Positions 25,205-36,641 of a DNA stretch of 64,000 bases are shown here, one piece after another. Each line of letters starts with the position of its first letter. Position 1 is the first letter of the stretch. Under the pieces are notes generated by a model. It saw nothing but the letters and a program-made list of their open reading frames with translations, was not told the DNA's origin and ran no database searches. The stretch comes from Sporodiniella umbellata. Taxonomy: Eukaryota > Mucoromycota > Mucoromycetes > Mucorales > Rhizopodaceae. The stretch covers positions 47,747 through 111,746 of the forward strand of contig JAIXMR010000093.1 of assembly GCA_025677835.1 (NCBI GenBank), read 5' to 3'. The translations under genes were made by a program, and so were the position numbers.

Positions 25205-25634
25205 TTAGTGTTCGTTATCATAGTATTCCTTGACACCAGCTTCGGCATCTCTCTTGGCCTTTTGCTTATCAACAAAGTCGAGACCCTTGGTTTCAATTCT
25301 AGAAAGGACGAGGAAGAATGTGAACACAACCAGATGAAGTATTAGATATCTTTTTAACTTACAATTTGTCCAAAGCAGCACCGGCAAAACCAGCAAGAAG
25401 AGCCTTAGCAGTAGCGTGATCAGAAGGCTTGCCTTGTTCTTCACAGTGCTTTTGATAGGCCTTCACAGCTTCATAAGAAGCAGCACCAGCAATAAGTTCG
25501 TGACTAAGCTTGCCCTTGTGTTCGTGAGGGGTTTCTTTAACTTCGGCGTGTTGTTGACTGAATTGATCAAAGAGTCCCCTATTAAAGCAGGTGAATATGA
25601 TGCTTTTAGGCTGTTGTTTCTTCAGTACTTACAT
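25205..25634 (-). CDS. cipC: CipC-like stress/antibiotic response protein (DUF3759)
   Basis: Small soluble fungal protein, induced in Aspergillus by concanamycin and in hyphal growth; biochemical role unknown. Exons 25634-25633, 25578-25363 and 25298-25205 give 103 residues. It starts M-G-L-F-D-Q-F like other CipC proteins (MGWF..) and has the conserved blocks HELIAGAASYEAVKAY, HATAKALLAGFAGAALDKL and GLDFVDKQKAKRDAE. Exon 1 contributes only the A and T of the start codon: AT|GTAAGT ... AATAG|GGGACTC. No other Met precedes the conserved start, which supports this split initiation codon. The upstream AT-rich leader is otherwise featureless. Confidence 0.88.
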
Positions 25635-28359
25635 TTTTAATATATTATAATATAGATAATAATAATAAAAAAGATCAAGTGAGTCAAGTGTGTTTATATA
25701 CCTTTTTTTTTTCGAGCTTTGTTGCCTGTGAAGTTGCACTAAAGTTAGTTTCATTAATGCTGAACCTTTATTATGTCATACAGTCTATATACGCTACGTG
25801 ATTGGTTATCGCCTCAAAAGCGCCCTTGGTAATCGAAAAGGTACATGGATTGCCTTTTTGAGAATGGCTTCCGACTATGCGGTGTGGGTAAAAGACCCTT
25901 TTGTTGATACTCTCTTTTTGAGATTTGCTATAAAGGCTTTTAGATACAACAGTATCTGTAGACACAACAACAGAAAAAGCTCATTTTATGCTCCAAGCGC
26001 GTTTTGGGTGGTCTGTTGAAAGTCTAACTTTTGTTTATAGTTGGGCTTGAATTTTTCATCGGCTTTTAACTTCAATATTTTTGTCAGTTCCGTTGCCGCC
26101 AACTCTTAGTGGCACACTCTATTTCTTTCTGTATATTGCCCAATACCAACGTTTATTTGTATGGATAATCGACTATCGGTATCAGTTTGGTTTGATTGTC
26201 AGTATATTCCATATTTACTTGTTTAAACGCGAAACATATTTAGGAATACAAACATTCTATGACGAAATGAGTCAGGAGCTAGTAGTTCGTTTAAAAAAAA
26301 AATGGCCACAAAGATCTAGCCTTATTTAAACTTTTCTTTTTAAACATTTTTATATCCATTCTCTTTGATTCAAAAGCCTTTAAACAGCCCGGGTCTTGAT
26401 CTGTCTGCTTCTATTCCCTTCTTCTAAAAAGGGTTTGTTATTTGTTGAACCTCCGGTATCTCGCGATTTCTTTTATCATTTAAAGATTTTTCATGCATTA
26501 CCAATAAAAAAAGTCAGTTTGTGCACAATCTAAAACTGCTTTTTTTTTTAGCAGTTTATCCGAGTACAGCCAGCGCAACATTAAAGGACAGAATGCGTTG
26601 TATACTTTCTACTCTTCCAAAAATAACTTTGTTCTTGTTCTCAGACACCAGTAAACGCAACATGGTGGGTAAATCTGACATTATATAGAGCTTGTTTCTA
26701 AAAGAAAAAGTCCCTCCTCAAAACACGGTCTTTTGTTTATTGAGAAGGCTGTGACTCAAATAAAGCCAATTGTCTTGTTTAAGACCCTATTGTATTGCAC
26801 TATCTCCTTGGATGGTTGTAACAACTTTTAATAAAGGGAACTGACTAATTCCGATTAACCTCACAAGTTCTGGACAGCTTAAAAAAAGATATATTTGCTT
26901 TAACCCTAATATAAAAAAATGTTCTTTTCTATTCGACAAGACAATGTTACAGTATAAAAAACGTTGTATTTGATCATTTCTACTTATACTTTATTAGCGA
27001 CTCATAGCATAAAGTAAAGCACTACATACGTTACATTTTTCTACGTATTTGTTTTTTTCTTATATGTTCTAATAGACAGTTTCGTATTGGTGAATGGACA
27101 AAGAGCACTTGGGCTTTTCAAAACAATGACAAGCTCTATAGGTTAGGGTAGCTAATAATATAACTACAACACAGAGCAAAAACAAAAGCATTATTTATGC
27201 AGAGGTTCCTCGATTGGACTGGATTTTAAAAATATTTACGTGAATCGGTAAATCAAACAATCTTCAAACTATAGAGAGACACCCCAAATCTAATGAAATA
27301 TATAATTGTTTTAGCTTCTTTTCTTCCTTCAAATAAAACAACGTATCCAGTCACTGCAGTTCTTTCAGTCCTTTGTTTCTTTTCGAATGGAATTGCCCTA
27401 TAATATTGAAAGATTTTTTTAAATTAACCCCATCTTTTAGATTCTGTGTTTTTCTAAGACGATTCACCATTATTAAGATAAGAAAATTTAAAATATTTGA
27501 AATGTCTCTCATAGCGGTGACTGCCCTACAGCGTGATTAAATAGCTAGCTCCTAATAATAATGAACAACTTTAGTATATTTAAAAAACGAAATGTCGCGC
27601 TTCGAATCTAGATTTTAGACAGTAATAACCGTGTCTTTTTTAATATATTTTTAGACAACTTATAGCTCCTGTTGCTATTTTTCAATTGCCAAGACTTGAT
27701 CCTGATAGCGTAGCTCTATATATTGATGATTTCTAAACAAAAAATATAAACGGATATTGGTGATTGAAAAGCAGTGACAATCTACGATCGTCTACAGCAA
27801 AAACGACTTCAAGTGGAATTTTAAACGCGTGTGTTGGTTAAATTATAGAGTATTTTTGTAGCATAGCTTTGAGATTAAGTATAAAAAGCATCTTACTAAG
27901 AAATTATTCTTTGGGACAGAAATTTCTTGTTATAGTTTTACTGTCTCAGACCATTTTAGTGATGTCGTAAAACATCCTGGCTCCAAAAAGAGGTGGTGTC
28001 TTGGTGTTTGACTGACAAAAATAACTTGATGTTGTCATATCCAGCCATAAACTGATTCATCCATGCCGTCAGTGCTGCTAAGAATAGGCTATTTGTATCT
28101 CACTATACGTCAGATTCGGCTGTTTTTCGCAATAAATATAACGATTTTCTGTAATCATCCTCTTCTGTCTACTACAAGATACATATACCAATGTTACTAA
28201 ATATTACATGTCATAGCTTTGTTGCAAAATCGAGAGTATTACCAATAGGAAAAGAAAAAATGTTCTGTTGATAAAGAAGAGAAAAATTTTTCAGCATATA
28301 ATTTATTTGAAATTGTCACTACAACTGAAGTATTGTGTTTTGTTTGTCATCGTAGCATT

Positions 28360-28404
<45 letters not shown>

Positions 28405-29709
28405 GGAAACATACTGTAAACCTCAAGCAATCGTTTCTCTGAAAACTGCGTAACAGAAAACAATAGTATGAACTATAAATTTGCCAATTGTTCAAGAAAT
28501 ATAGCAATCTTTGAATTGTACTTTTTAGGTTTTTGCTACCATTTACCTAATTGCTATTCGATCTTTTTTATATCCAATGAAAAAGTATAGCAGTGCGGTA
28601 CTCACATGATAAAAAACCTATAGGAAATATCAAATGAAACTATCATGCAGTTGCAACTTTGTTCTTAAGAGAAGTATATAAAAAAAAAAACAAGACACAG
28701 AGGCATTATATTTTATGAATATAGAGAAGAGAATTGAAATTCTTTTCCAACTGCTTTTTGGATAAAGAAAAATTGAAACCACATAAGTAAATTTATAACA
28801 CCCTTTTCGCTTTTGTTAGTCAATACTAAATAACATAAAACGGGCCAAACCACTAGCTGCTTCGTCCCACGAAATGTAAATGTACCTCTACAATTATTAG
28901 AGCAAGATTGAACACATTTTCTATTTTTTTTAATTATTGAGTTTTTCAAAGACAAGATACATACATGTATATACCTTCGACGACGTTATAACTGAAATTT
29001 GTCTTCTCACTAGCTCAAGAAAATGATACGTTCTTCCGATGCCCCCTCTTTTTAAAATACATATAAAGCTTCTCCTTTTACAGTAACCCCAAGTCAAACT
29101 AAACTACTGTTTTTGCCGACTGCCACAGCCCAGTGCGTAGAGTAGAGACAAAAACCATATAAAGTTTGCTTAGTTTAGTTTGTAAAAAAGCTCCATATGA
29201 AAACACATGCGAGGTCTGTACTTTGTGCGGTCGTTTCATCCTAGAGCTCTGTATAGTCTCACATATGCCCTTAAAACCCTTAAGGAAAATATAGTACTAG
29301 GCCTTTTTTCTCCCAATCTGTGACGATACCTCACTTGAACTTTCAGATATACTCAGATCTACTCACAAAACCCTTTCAGACTATGCACAACAGAATTGTT
29401 AGTCCGATTTCAGGTTAAAAAAGTGATCTAAACACGCTCCAGACTAAAGATATAACAGTTCAACTTCAATTAAAATTTTAAATATACCTAACCAAATATA
29501 TATATATATATACATACATACATAAAAGTAACTACTTTTTAGCTAAAAACATTCGGCTATTGAAGATATGACCACTGATTACAATCGATGACGGCTTTTT
29601 ACCAAATCTCATTAAAGATTTTTTTAAAAAAAAAAGACATGGCAACGTTTAACTCGGTTCAAGAAAGTAAATCTAATTTTTTTTTGTATAAAGTAATATT
29701 TTTATTGCT
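25635..29709. other. Long AT-rich gene-free interval
   Basis: About 4 kb, very AT-rich, with a 41-T run (28363-28403) and only short, low-complexity open frames. The 82-codon frame at 26081-26329 and the 73-codon frame at 25798-26019 show no recognisable motif. Nothing supported. Confidence 0.45.
28363..28403. repeat. Poly(T) tract of 41
   Basis: Longest homopolymer in the window; intergenic. Confidence 0.95.
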
Positions 29710-30207
29710 TTACATCTGATCAAGACTTTCGAGTCCCTTTCCTTCTACACGATGTATAATCCATTCTTTCAGCGAACTAGCACCCAAGGACTTGTAGAAC
29801 TCAAGAGATGGATCGTTCCAGTCAAGGCAAACCCATTCGATTCTCGGGTTACCTTGCTGTTGGGCAAGGTTGGCAAGGTAAATCAAAAGTTTTTTTCCGA
29901 TACCAACTCTTCTGAATTCAGGACGAACAAACAAGTTCTCAAGATATATACCAGGTTTTCCAGTAAAGGTTGAAAAGTTATAAAAGAAAACAGAGAATCC
30001 AGCAGGCTCTAAATCGTGATCTTTTGTTTTTCTAGCATAAGCAATTACTGCCTCAGCGTAAGGGCGTTCGCCAAATAACGATTCGCGAAGTATATCCTCT
30101 GTTGCTGTCACTTCATGTCTCAGTTTTTCATACTCTGCAAGTTGTTTAATAAGTTGAAAAATTGTTGGTACGTCTTCAATAGTAGTCTTTCTAATTTCAA
30201 AATCCAT
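29710..30207 (-). CDS. GNAT N-acetyltransferase, SSAT/diamine type (copy A)
   Basis: An intronless 165-residue protein. It has the GNAT fold: beta1 start FEIRKTTIEDVPTI, beta4 GIYLENLFVRPEFRR, and acetyl-CoA pyrophosphate loop R-R-V-G-I-G-K (Q/RxxGxG). WNDPSLEFYKSLGA follows, and WIIHRVEG closes the domain. The pattern FY..LGA..L..W...R and the length are those of spermidine/spermine N1-acetyltransferase (SAT1/SAT2 type), which acetylates polyamines or related amines; substrate is inferred. It is about 90% identical (17 differences in 165) to copy B at 32549-33046, same strand, pointing to a recent tandem duplication. A T run (30223-30246) sits in the short promoter. Confidence 0.88.
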   Translation of the reverse strand: MDFEIRKTTIEDVPTIFQLIKQLAEYEKLRHEVTATEDILRESLFGERPYAEAVIAYARKTKDHDLEPAGFSVFFYNFSTFTGKPGIYLENLFVRPEFRRVGIGKKLLIYLANLAQQQGNPRIEWVCLDWNDPSLEFYKSLGASSLKEWIIHRVEGKGLESLDQM

Positions 30208-31139
30208 GATTTATTATAGCTTTCTTTTTTTTTTTTTTTTTTTTTTGAATATATATATATACAGAAAAAAATTAGTGCAACCTCTTCTTATTTTTGGCAA
30301 TATGATTGTACTTAGTAATTTTTTGATAAAAATAGAGCTTCAGTTATAACTCCCATAGTTCAATTCCATTATATCTAAGCACAAGCAATAGGCTAAGCTA
30401 CCAATCGAATGGATAACCAAAAACTATATCTCGCGTCTTTTAGAATTAGTCAAGCTTAATTAAGTTTTAAAAAAATCGCAGTATTGAAAATTCATATATA
30501 CCATATTCCTGCCTTTAGGAAACATTTAGAAGGAAGAAATTATATACAGAATGTTTCAAATTTGCTAAAAAAAAAAAAAAAAAAAAAAAAGTACATGGCT
30601 CGAGTATATAACTACTTTGGGAGCCTTTGACATAATCCTAAAAAAAAAGCTCTTTTTTTTTTTTGACTAAGTATCGTGATATTGTGTGCAATTCTAATTT
30701 GTCATAGTGTTATTTTATTGTAGACTATTGCGTAAAACAATTACTTTAAATTGACACTGCAGCTTTTTGTTTTGACCGTTCTTAATCTGCAAGAGATGCA
30801 AGCGCTCATTTTTAAGACGGAAGAAGAAAGGTGCAGCATTTCTGCAGGTTTTTATATTACCTCCACCGCAAGTTTCTATGATATCAATTCAAGAGTTTAT
30901 TTAGTTTATTAGCAGTAAGTATTTGAGCCTTATGGTGTAGTTATTATCACAGTGGCGTCGACAATACTAGCACTACTTCTAATTGGATGTACAGTACATA
31001 CAGTCTAAGACAGTCCTGATATCATGCCTTTCATAACATTTCTATGACGATATAATATGAAGTAGGTCCCAGGGATTCAATAGCAGCTGTTAATAAACAG
31101 AAAGTGTATTAATACTTGACTGGCTCGTATTTTTTTCAG
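30208..31139. other. Intergenic; probable 5' part of the orphan gene
   Basis: AT-rich with an A run (30569-30590). The start codon of the downstream orphan gene must lie here or be a missed exon. A plausible coding patch is seen near 30797-30900, but it could not be spliced in phase with confidence. Confidence 0.35.
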
Positions 31140-32424
31140 AAAAAATATCGGGCTCTATTTATTTTTCTCAACCGCAAGAAAAATGGTAAGGCAGGCTAAT
31201 TAGAGATCAATAAAAATCATAAATAACGTATAATAGTCTGTCAGGTCCCTAAGCCTTTCTTCTCTATCTACTTCATCTTTGCAAGGTGCACAAAGTTCCT
31301 TGAAAGAGGATTTAGGTACGCATACTCAGCTTTGTAAATTTCTTTTAGGATTTACAATGATTAGAAAAAGCTGATGAATGTTCAACTAGCGAAAGATGCA
31401 GCAAGGTATATAGAAGAACCCGGCCAAAAAAAACTGTCATTAAAGCCTTTTTTTTTTATTTTTTTTTCGAAAAAACCATAACAGGATGGCGTGATTGACG
31501 TTACAACGAGATTGGATGAAGAAGAAAACGAGGAGTTAAAACGCCTAAATAATATTCAAAAAGTTGAGCCTTTGATAAAAGTTCAAGAAAGGAAGTTTGC
31601 TATAGAAAATATAATGACATTGAAACCAAATGTGAAATACGAGATAAACAAAGAGCTAAGAGATCAAGGTTAGTTTTTCATTTTTACTCTCAGCAATAGC
31701 TACATCAAGCTTTGTTGTCTAGACTTTTCAGGGCTTATGGCGGAAATTTTGTTTGATGTTCGAGGGCATATAGAGCCGCAAATGGCCAGTGTTAATAGAG
31801 AGCAGGTAAGCTAGTTAATTTCAAAACAAGTACATACCCTTTTACCTATGTATTCATCTTTGATTTAGAGGTTGATATTGCAGCGTATCAAACAAGTAGA
31901 CGATCTCAGTCTCTCTATAGCGCAATCGATGACTTTTTCTCTAAGTCAAAAAAAGTCCCTAGTTGACAAGCTTCCAGAAAGTAAGAGAAGCAGATGTATG
32001 TCGGGTACTGTAAATACTAATGAACATTATAGTTGTTACTATTAAAAAACAAACCAGTATTATACATGAGCAAATGGGACAAGTGTTTGGAGCACTATCA
32101 AGAGTTGAGAAGCACTTGGATACTAAAGACAGAATTACTGACCGCAATCGATGGCCGCTCTTAAGTGAGCTTCACAGAGGTTGTACAAAAAAGACAAAGC
32201 CGTCTATAGAAAATCTCATCAAATCCAATTCCAACGAGCCTTCTACAACTCTTGAATCAATGAATACAGTTACTTCTTCACTAGAAAATATCAAGCTTTA
32301 CGGTGCACTAGAAAATAGTTTATCAAAGGACATCCCGGTAACATCATCCTCATCTACTCCCTCACCCGCCTTGAGCCGATTAAGAGGCCTTTCTTCCATG
32401 TCTATCAGTAAATATTCACAGTAA
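31140..32424 (+). CDS. Orphan helical protein (N-terminus not found)
   Basis: Eight in-phase exons can be chained (31140-31185, 31286-31315, 31365-31405, 31485-31668, 31723-31805, 31869-31980, 32033-32424), the first of which may itself split. They encode about 295 residues without an obvious start Met. The middle is helical and coiled-coil-prone: LKEDLEKADE, EENEELKRLNNIQKVEP, and RLILQRIKQVDDLSLSIAQSM with KKQTSIIHEQMGQVFGALSRVEKHL. The tail is Ser/Thr-rich and ends SMSISKYSQ. The helical core is reminiscent of small BLOC-1/BORC-type subunits, but I could not match a named one. It sits between the two GNAT copies on the opposite strand. Confidence 0.5.
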
Positions 32425-32548
32425 CGCCTTCCCCTCCAAAAAAAAAGGGGGTATAAAAGAAAGACCTTGTCTAAATAAATATAAACCCATGCTCGAAAAT
32501 GAAATACAGAATACGGTTTTTACTGTTTCTATAAACAACCAATTTTAT

Positions 32549-33046
32549 TTACATTTCAGCAAGGGCTTCAAGCCCCTTTCCTTCTACACGATGTATAATC
32601 CATTCTTTCAGCGAACTAGCACCCAAGGACTTGTAGAACTCAAGAGATGGGTCATTCCAGTCAATGCAAACCCATTCGATTCTCGGGTTACCTTGCTGTT
32701 GGGCAAGGTTGGCAAGGTAAATCAAAAGTTTTTTTCCGATACCAGCTCCTCTAAATTCAGGATGAACGAACAGATCTTCAAGATATATACCAGGTTTTCC
32801 AGTAAAGGTTGAAAAGTTATAAAAGAAAATAGAAATCCCAGCAGGCTCTAAATCGTGATCTTTTGTTTTTCTAGCATAAGCAATTACTGCCTCAGCGTAA
32901 GGGCGTTCGCCAAATAATGATTCGCGAAGTATATCCTCTGTTGCTGTCACATCATGCAGAAGCTTTTCGTATTCTGCAAGACTTTTGATAAAGTGTAAAA
33001 TTATCGGTACGTCTTCAATAGTAGTCTTTCTAATTTCAAAATCCAT
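32549..33046 (-). CDS. GNAT N-acetyltransferase, SSAT/diamine type (copy B)
   Basis: Intronless, 165 residues, same architecture as copy A. The acetyl-CoA loop here reads R-G-A-G-I-G-K, closer to the family consensus than copy A's R-R-V-G-I-G. Differences between copies cluster in the first 35 residues and around the acetyl-CoA loop, while residues about 37-69 are identical. The 3' flank immediately after the stop differs from copy A, so the duplicated block is little more than the coding region. A T/A tract pair (33061-33080) lies just upstream. Confidence 0.88.
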   Translation of the reverse strand: MDFEIRKTTIEDVPIILHFIKSLAEYEKLLHDVTATEDILRESLFGERPYAEAVIAYARKTKDHDLEPAGISIFFYNFSTFTGKPGIYLEDLFVHPEFRGAGIGKKLLIYLANLAQQQGNPRIEWVCIDWNDPSLEFYKSLGASSLKEWIIHRVEGKGLEALAEM

Positions 33047-33744
33047 GGCTTACTATGGTTAATTTTTTTTAAAAAAAAAAAGATGAAAGAAAAGAGCAAG
33101 ACAACCCCAATCCAGCTTTCAATGACACAGTCTTAAACCCCGATCTCTTTGGGAAAGATACAAATTCAAATGTGACGACCAATCTTTTTCTTTTTATTTG
33201 TAGAAAAGAATCAGGTAAATAGATCCAACTGGTTTTGAAGCAAAACCGCATAGGATTGTCGTTTGGCAAAAATTGCTCAGCTATCCTTAAAGGCATAACC
33301 ATACACCAGAAAACCTTCGGCTGAGGTTGAGTGTGAGTAGATTGAAGAAGCTCCTTTATCCAATCATTTAGCGCTTATCATGTCTGTTTTTTTTTCAATG
33401 CTTGTGAAACAGTTGTTGGAGCTACACTAAACTTTTCGTATTAATCGAGCATTTAGTTTTCTCTGAAAAAAAATAGCTTATAATATTAGTCATACGCTGA
33501 GTCTTCGGATACAAAAAGGTTCATGACTAATTATGATTCATTTACAACGCGGAGTAGCGGCTCACAGATAAAAAAAAAAAAAACGGGGAGGGGGAGACTG
33601 TCGTATCAACATCAAAAAGCGAAAAACAGCGTACAAAGAGTGCACATGCACTATTGCTCTTACCAAGTACCTGTACTTTATGTGCTATGCTCAGTATAGA
33701 GCAAAAAAGAAGTACTGTACCTCTATACGTTTACTATATAATTT
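33047..33744. other. Intergenic, nothing supported
   Basis: About 700 bp between GNAT copy B and the 3' end of the helicase gene; AT-rich with one A run near 33571-33583. Confidence 0.5.
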
Positions 33745-36641
33745 TTATTTTCTTGTATCCTTTCGTATCTCCTTATGTTGTTGAAATGGCTGGAAGTATT
33801 TTTTGTTATTACTCGTGGATTGTTTTGAAGCAGTGGTCGTTTGGTGAAGCTTCATTGCTGACGAAAAGCCTCCCATAGTGTTTAGATCGACTTTGCTTCC
33901 ATTCACGCCAAAGCGAATATCGTTACAAACAGCTTGTGAACCAAGAAAATCATCAAAATTACCATTTCTGGTACTAATTAGAGTATTGTCATGTGGAGGC
34001 TTTTCCTTTCTTAATATAATGGCAAGCATATCTCGTGTTTTGTCGTTCCAATGAATTGGTCTTTCAATATATAGCTCCTTGTCCATTCCATTAAACAAAC
34101 TTGACCTTTTACTCTTTACATAATTTCCAAATTGCTGTCTCATCATAGTAGAAACACAATATAGTATGACTTGAAAAAAGTGTTAGTGAAGGAAACACTG
34201 AGACGTTGTATTTTTTACATTTTGATCGAGTCATTCCCACATAAAGAAGGCGCCTACAAATAGACAATTAGTGCCCTCTAATAACCAAGTGTAGTCGTAT
34301 CTTACTTTTCTTCGTTAGGGTCAGACTTGATATGTGGTATAACACCTTCAACGCACGATACTATAAACACACAAGGCCACTCTAACCCTTTGGAGGAATG
34401 CAATGTAGCAATAGTAACTTTCTACAAAAGATGTTTAGTAAAAAGAGTCCCATACCTATTGAGTCCGCTTACTCCTTCTTCAGCCTCCTCTTGTTCATGT
34501 TGGTTGGAACAGAGAGCGCAAAACTCGAGGAAATCAGATACTGAATTTTTTTTCTTGGAACGCTTTTGCCCATATATATCAGCATACTTTGTTTCCTCTT
34601 TAGTCTCTTCATCCTCTTCGTTTATTGGGGGTTTATCGACTGCTGTATTAATCAATTGACCAACATTCATCCATCGCGATTCAAAATCATCAGGATAGTT
34701 CGATTCTAAATATTCCTTATAATTTATGCTTTCAACAATGTGCTTTATGATTTCAGCAGGGGATTTCTATTGAAAAAAGATAGTTAGATAACCCAATAGT
34801 TTTTGTTTTGCATATGTATAGAGGCCGTACTTCATTTTTTATCATTTCTCGAGCTTCAGAACATGTCTTCAAAAAAGCTTTCAAGTTTTCCAAAGTGGCT
34901 TCGCTAATACCTTTGGGTTTGCGTGTCACGATTACAAAGATGGTATTCAGATAATTTGTTTCTTGTCTGTCACTGAACTCTACAATTTTTTGTAGTCCTG
35001 CGGTTCCAACGCCCCTTTTAGGTACGTTGACAACTCTTTCAAAAGCGATTCTGTTGTATGGGTTGAATATAAATTCCAAATAGGAGATAATGTCTTTTAC
35101 TTCCACACGGCTAAAGAACCTCTCACCTCCAACCTAAAGAAAGAGTCAGCATACTTTCACCATTTTGCGCTGCACTTGATATTAAATAAACTCACAACAA
35201 CATATGGTATGCTATGACTTCTGAATGCGTTTTCAACGTCATTGGAGATGAAATTCATTCTCATAAGAACAGCAATGTCACTGTAGTTTATCAGTCCTTT
35301 AGAGTAAGATATTATCTTTCGAATTTCGCAGGCCACAAACTCAGCTTGGTTTTTTTGGTCTCCAACTGAAGCAAGCGAAATAGGAATACCATTGCCATTT
35401 TTAGTAAAAAGAGTCTTGTCTATTCTCGTTGAATCCTGCTGTATTATGTGTGTTGCCGCTTCTAAAATACATCCTGTACTCCTGTAGTTTTGATGCAATT
35501 TGATAGCATGTGTATTTTTATAGTGTTCTGCCATTTTTTGAAAATTCTTTGGTTCAGCACTACGCCAACTGAAAATTGACTGATCAGGGTCTTTTTTTTT
35601 GTAAGAAAAATCAGTGCTTGTACAAAAAATGAATTTTCGTTATCCTACCACCAACTAAAGTTAAACACCTTGTTGTATCTTGGGCCATCATCAGATTTAT
35701 CAAATTGAATTGAATGGTATTGGTATCTTGGTACTATTGAAGACAAACTTAATCATATATTTGTACAATCAGAAACTTTACCTCATCAACCAGTATACAT
35801 TGTACATGGCTAAGTACATACTTTTCTTTCTCTAATAGTTCGCAGCATTTTATTAACAAGTCATCAAAGTCCTAAAAAAGTATTAGATATGACCGATAGC
35901 TTTGAGGGAATTTTATCTCCTTACGAAAAGATGCAAGCACTGCATCAATGATTCATATTCTTCATATATGACCGCAATATCTCTAGAAAAGTTATCTTTA
36001 CAGGTTTCTTGGTAGGACTGCCAGCTTATCCTTTTATTCTTTGCCTCACTGATTCTATTTAAGATTGCACTGCTTTTCATTTGTGTTCTAGTGAACTCGC
36101 TCAACTTTTGTTCTACTTCAGGGATTTTTCTGATGTCATTTATAACTTGCTCGCTGAATACATATCCAAGTGCTGGGTTAGATAAACTATAAAAGTATAC
36201 GATGTATTTTACCTCATACTGGTATCAGCGATTGTAAAGTCTTCAACAAACCCAACCATATCGCCATATTGTCTCAATAGATAGTGGCAGAGACTATGGA
36301 AGGTGCCAATCAATAGCGATTCTGATTTTGCCTGCCCAATGAGATCAAACAGCCTTTCTTTCATTTCGTTAGCTGCTTTATTAGTGAAAGTAACCACGAT
36401 AATATTCTCTGGCGGAACTTTTTCGACAAGGACCATGTAAGCAACGCGACATGTCAGAACTAATGGCAGTAACGGTCAAACAGAGTTCTTTTAAAATAAT
36501 GATGCTGCAAATACCTCTAGTTTTTCCAGATCCTGGGCCTGCTAGAATGTGAAGATTCTCTTCTTTCGAGAGAACTGCTTCCTTTTGCTCTGCATTAAGT
36601 GTTTTGAAAAAGCTGTTAAATTCTTTTAGTTTGTTGCGCAT
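33745..36641 (-). CDS. SRS2: Srs2-like UvrD/Rep family DNA helicase
   Basis: 3'-5' superfamily 1 helicase that strips Rad51 from single-stranded DNA to limit recombination. About 11 short exons encode roughly 800 residues beginning MRNKLKEFNSFFKTLNAEQKEAV. All motifs are present in order: Q motif LNAEQKEAV, Walker A AGPGSGKT (about 33-40), Ia VVTFTNKAANEM, IGTFHSLCHYLLRQY, FDDLL, II VDE|YQDTN across an intron, III GDPDQSIFSWR, IV LHQNYRST, GGERFFSRVEVKD, V TLHSSKGLEW and VI RLLYVGMTRSK. Intron phases were checked at the motif I, II/III and VI junctions. The C-terminal about 140 residues are basic and poorly conserved. No clear SUMO- or PCNA-binding motif was seen, so activity at forks is inferred from the family only. 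Confidence 0.92.

Noticed and set aside
29085..29200. Loose inverted words CAAACTAAAC / GTTTAGTTTG
   Set aside because: Only about 10 bp, imperfect flanks, no TA or other duplication; not enough for a transposon call.
29752..29973. Plus-strand frames across both GNAT genes
   Set aside because: Antisense shadows, repeated only because the genes are duplicated.
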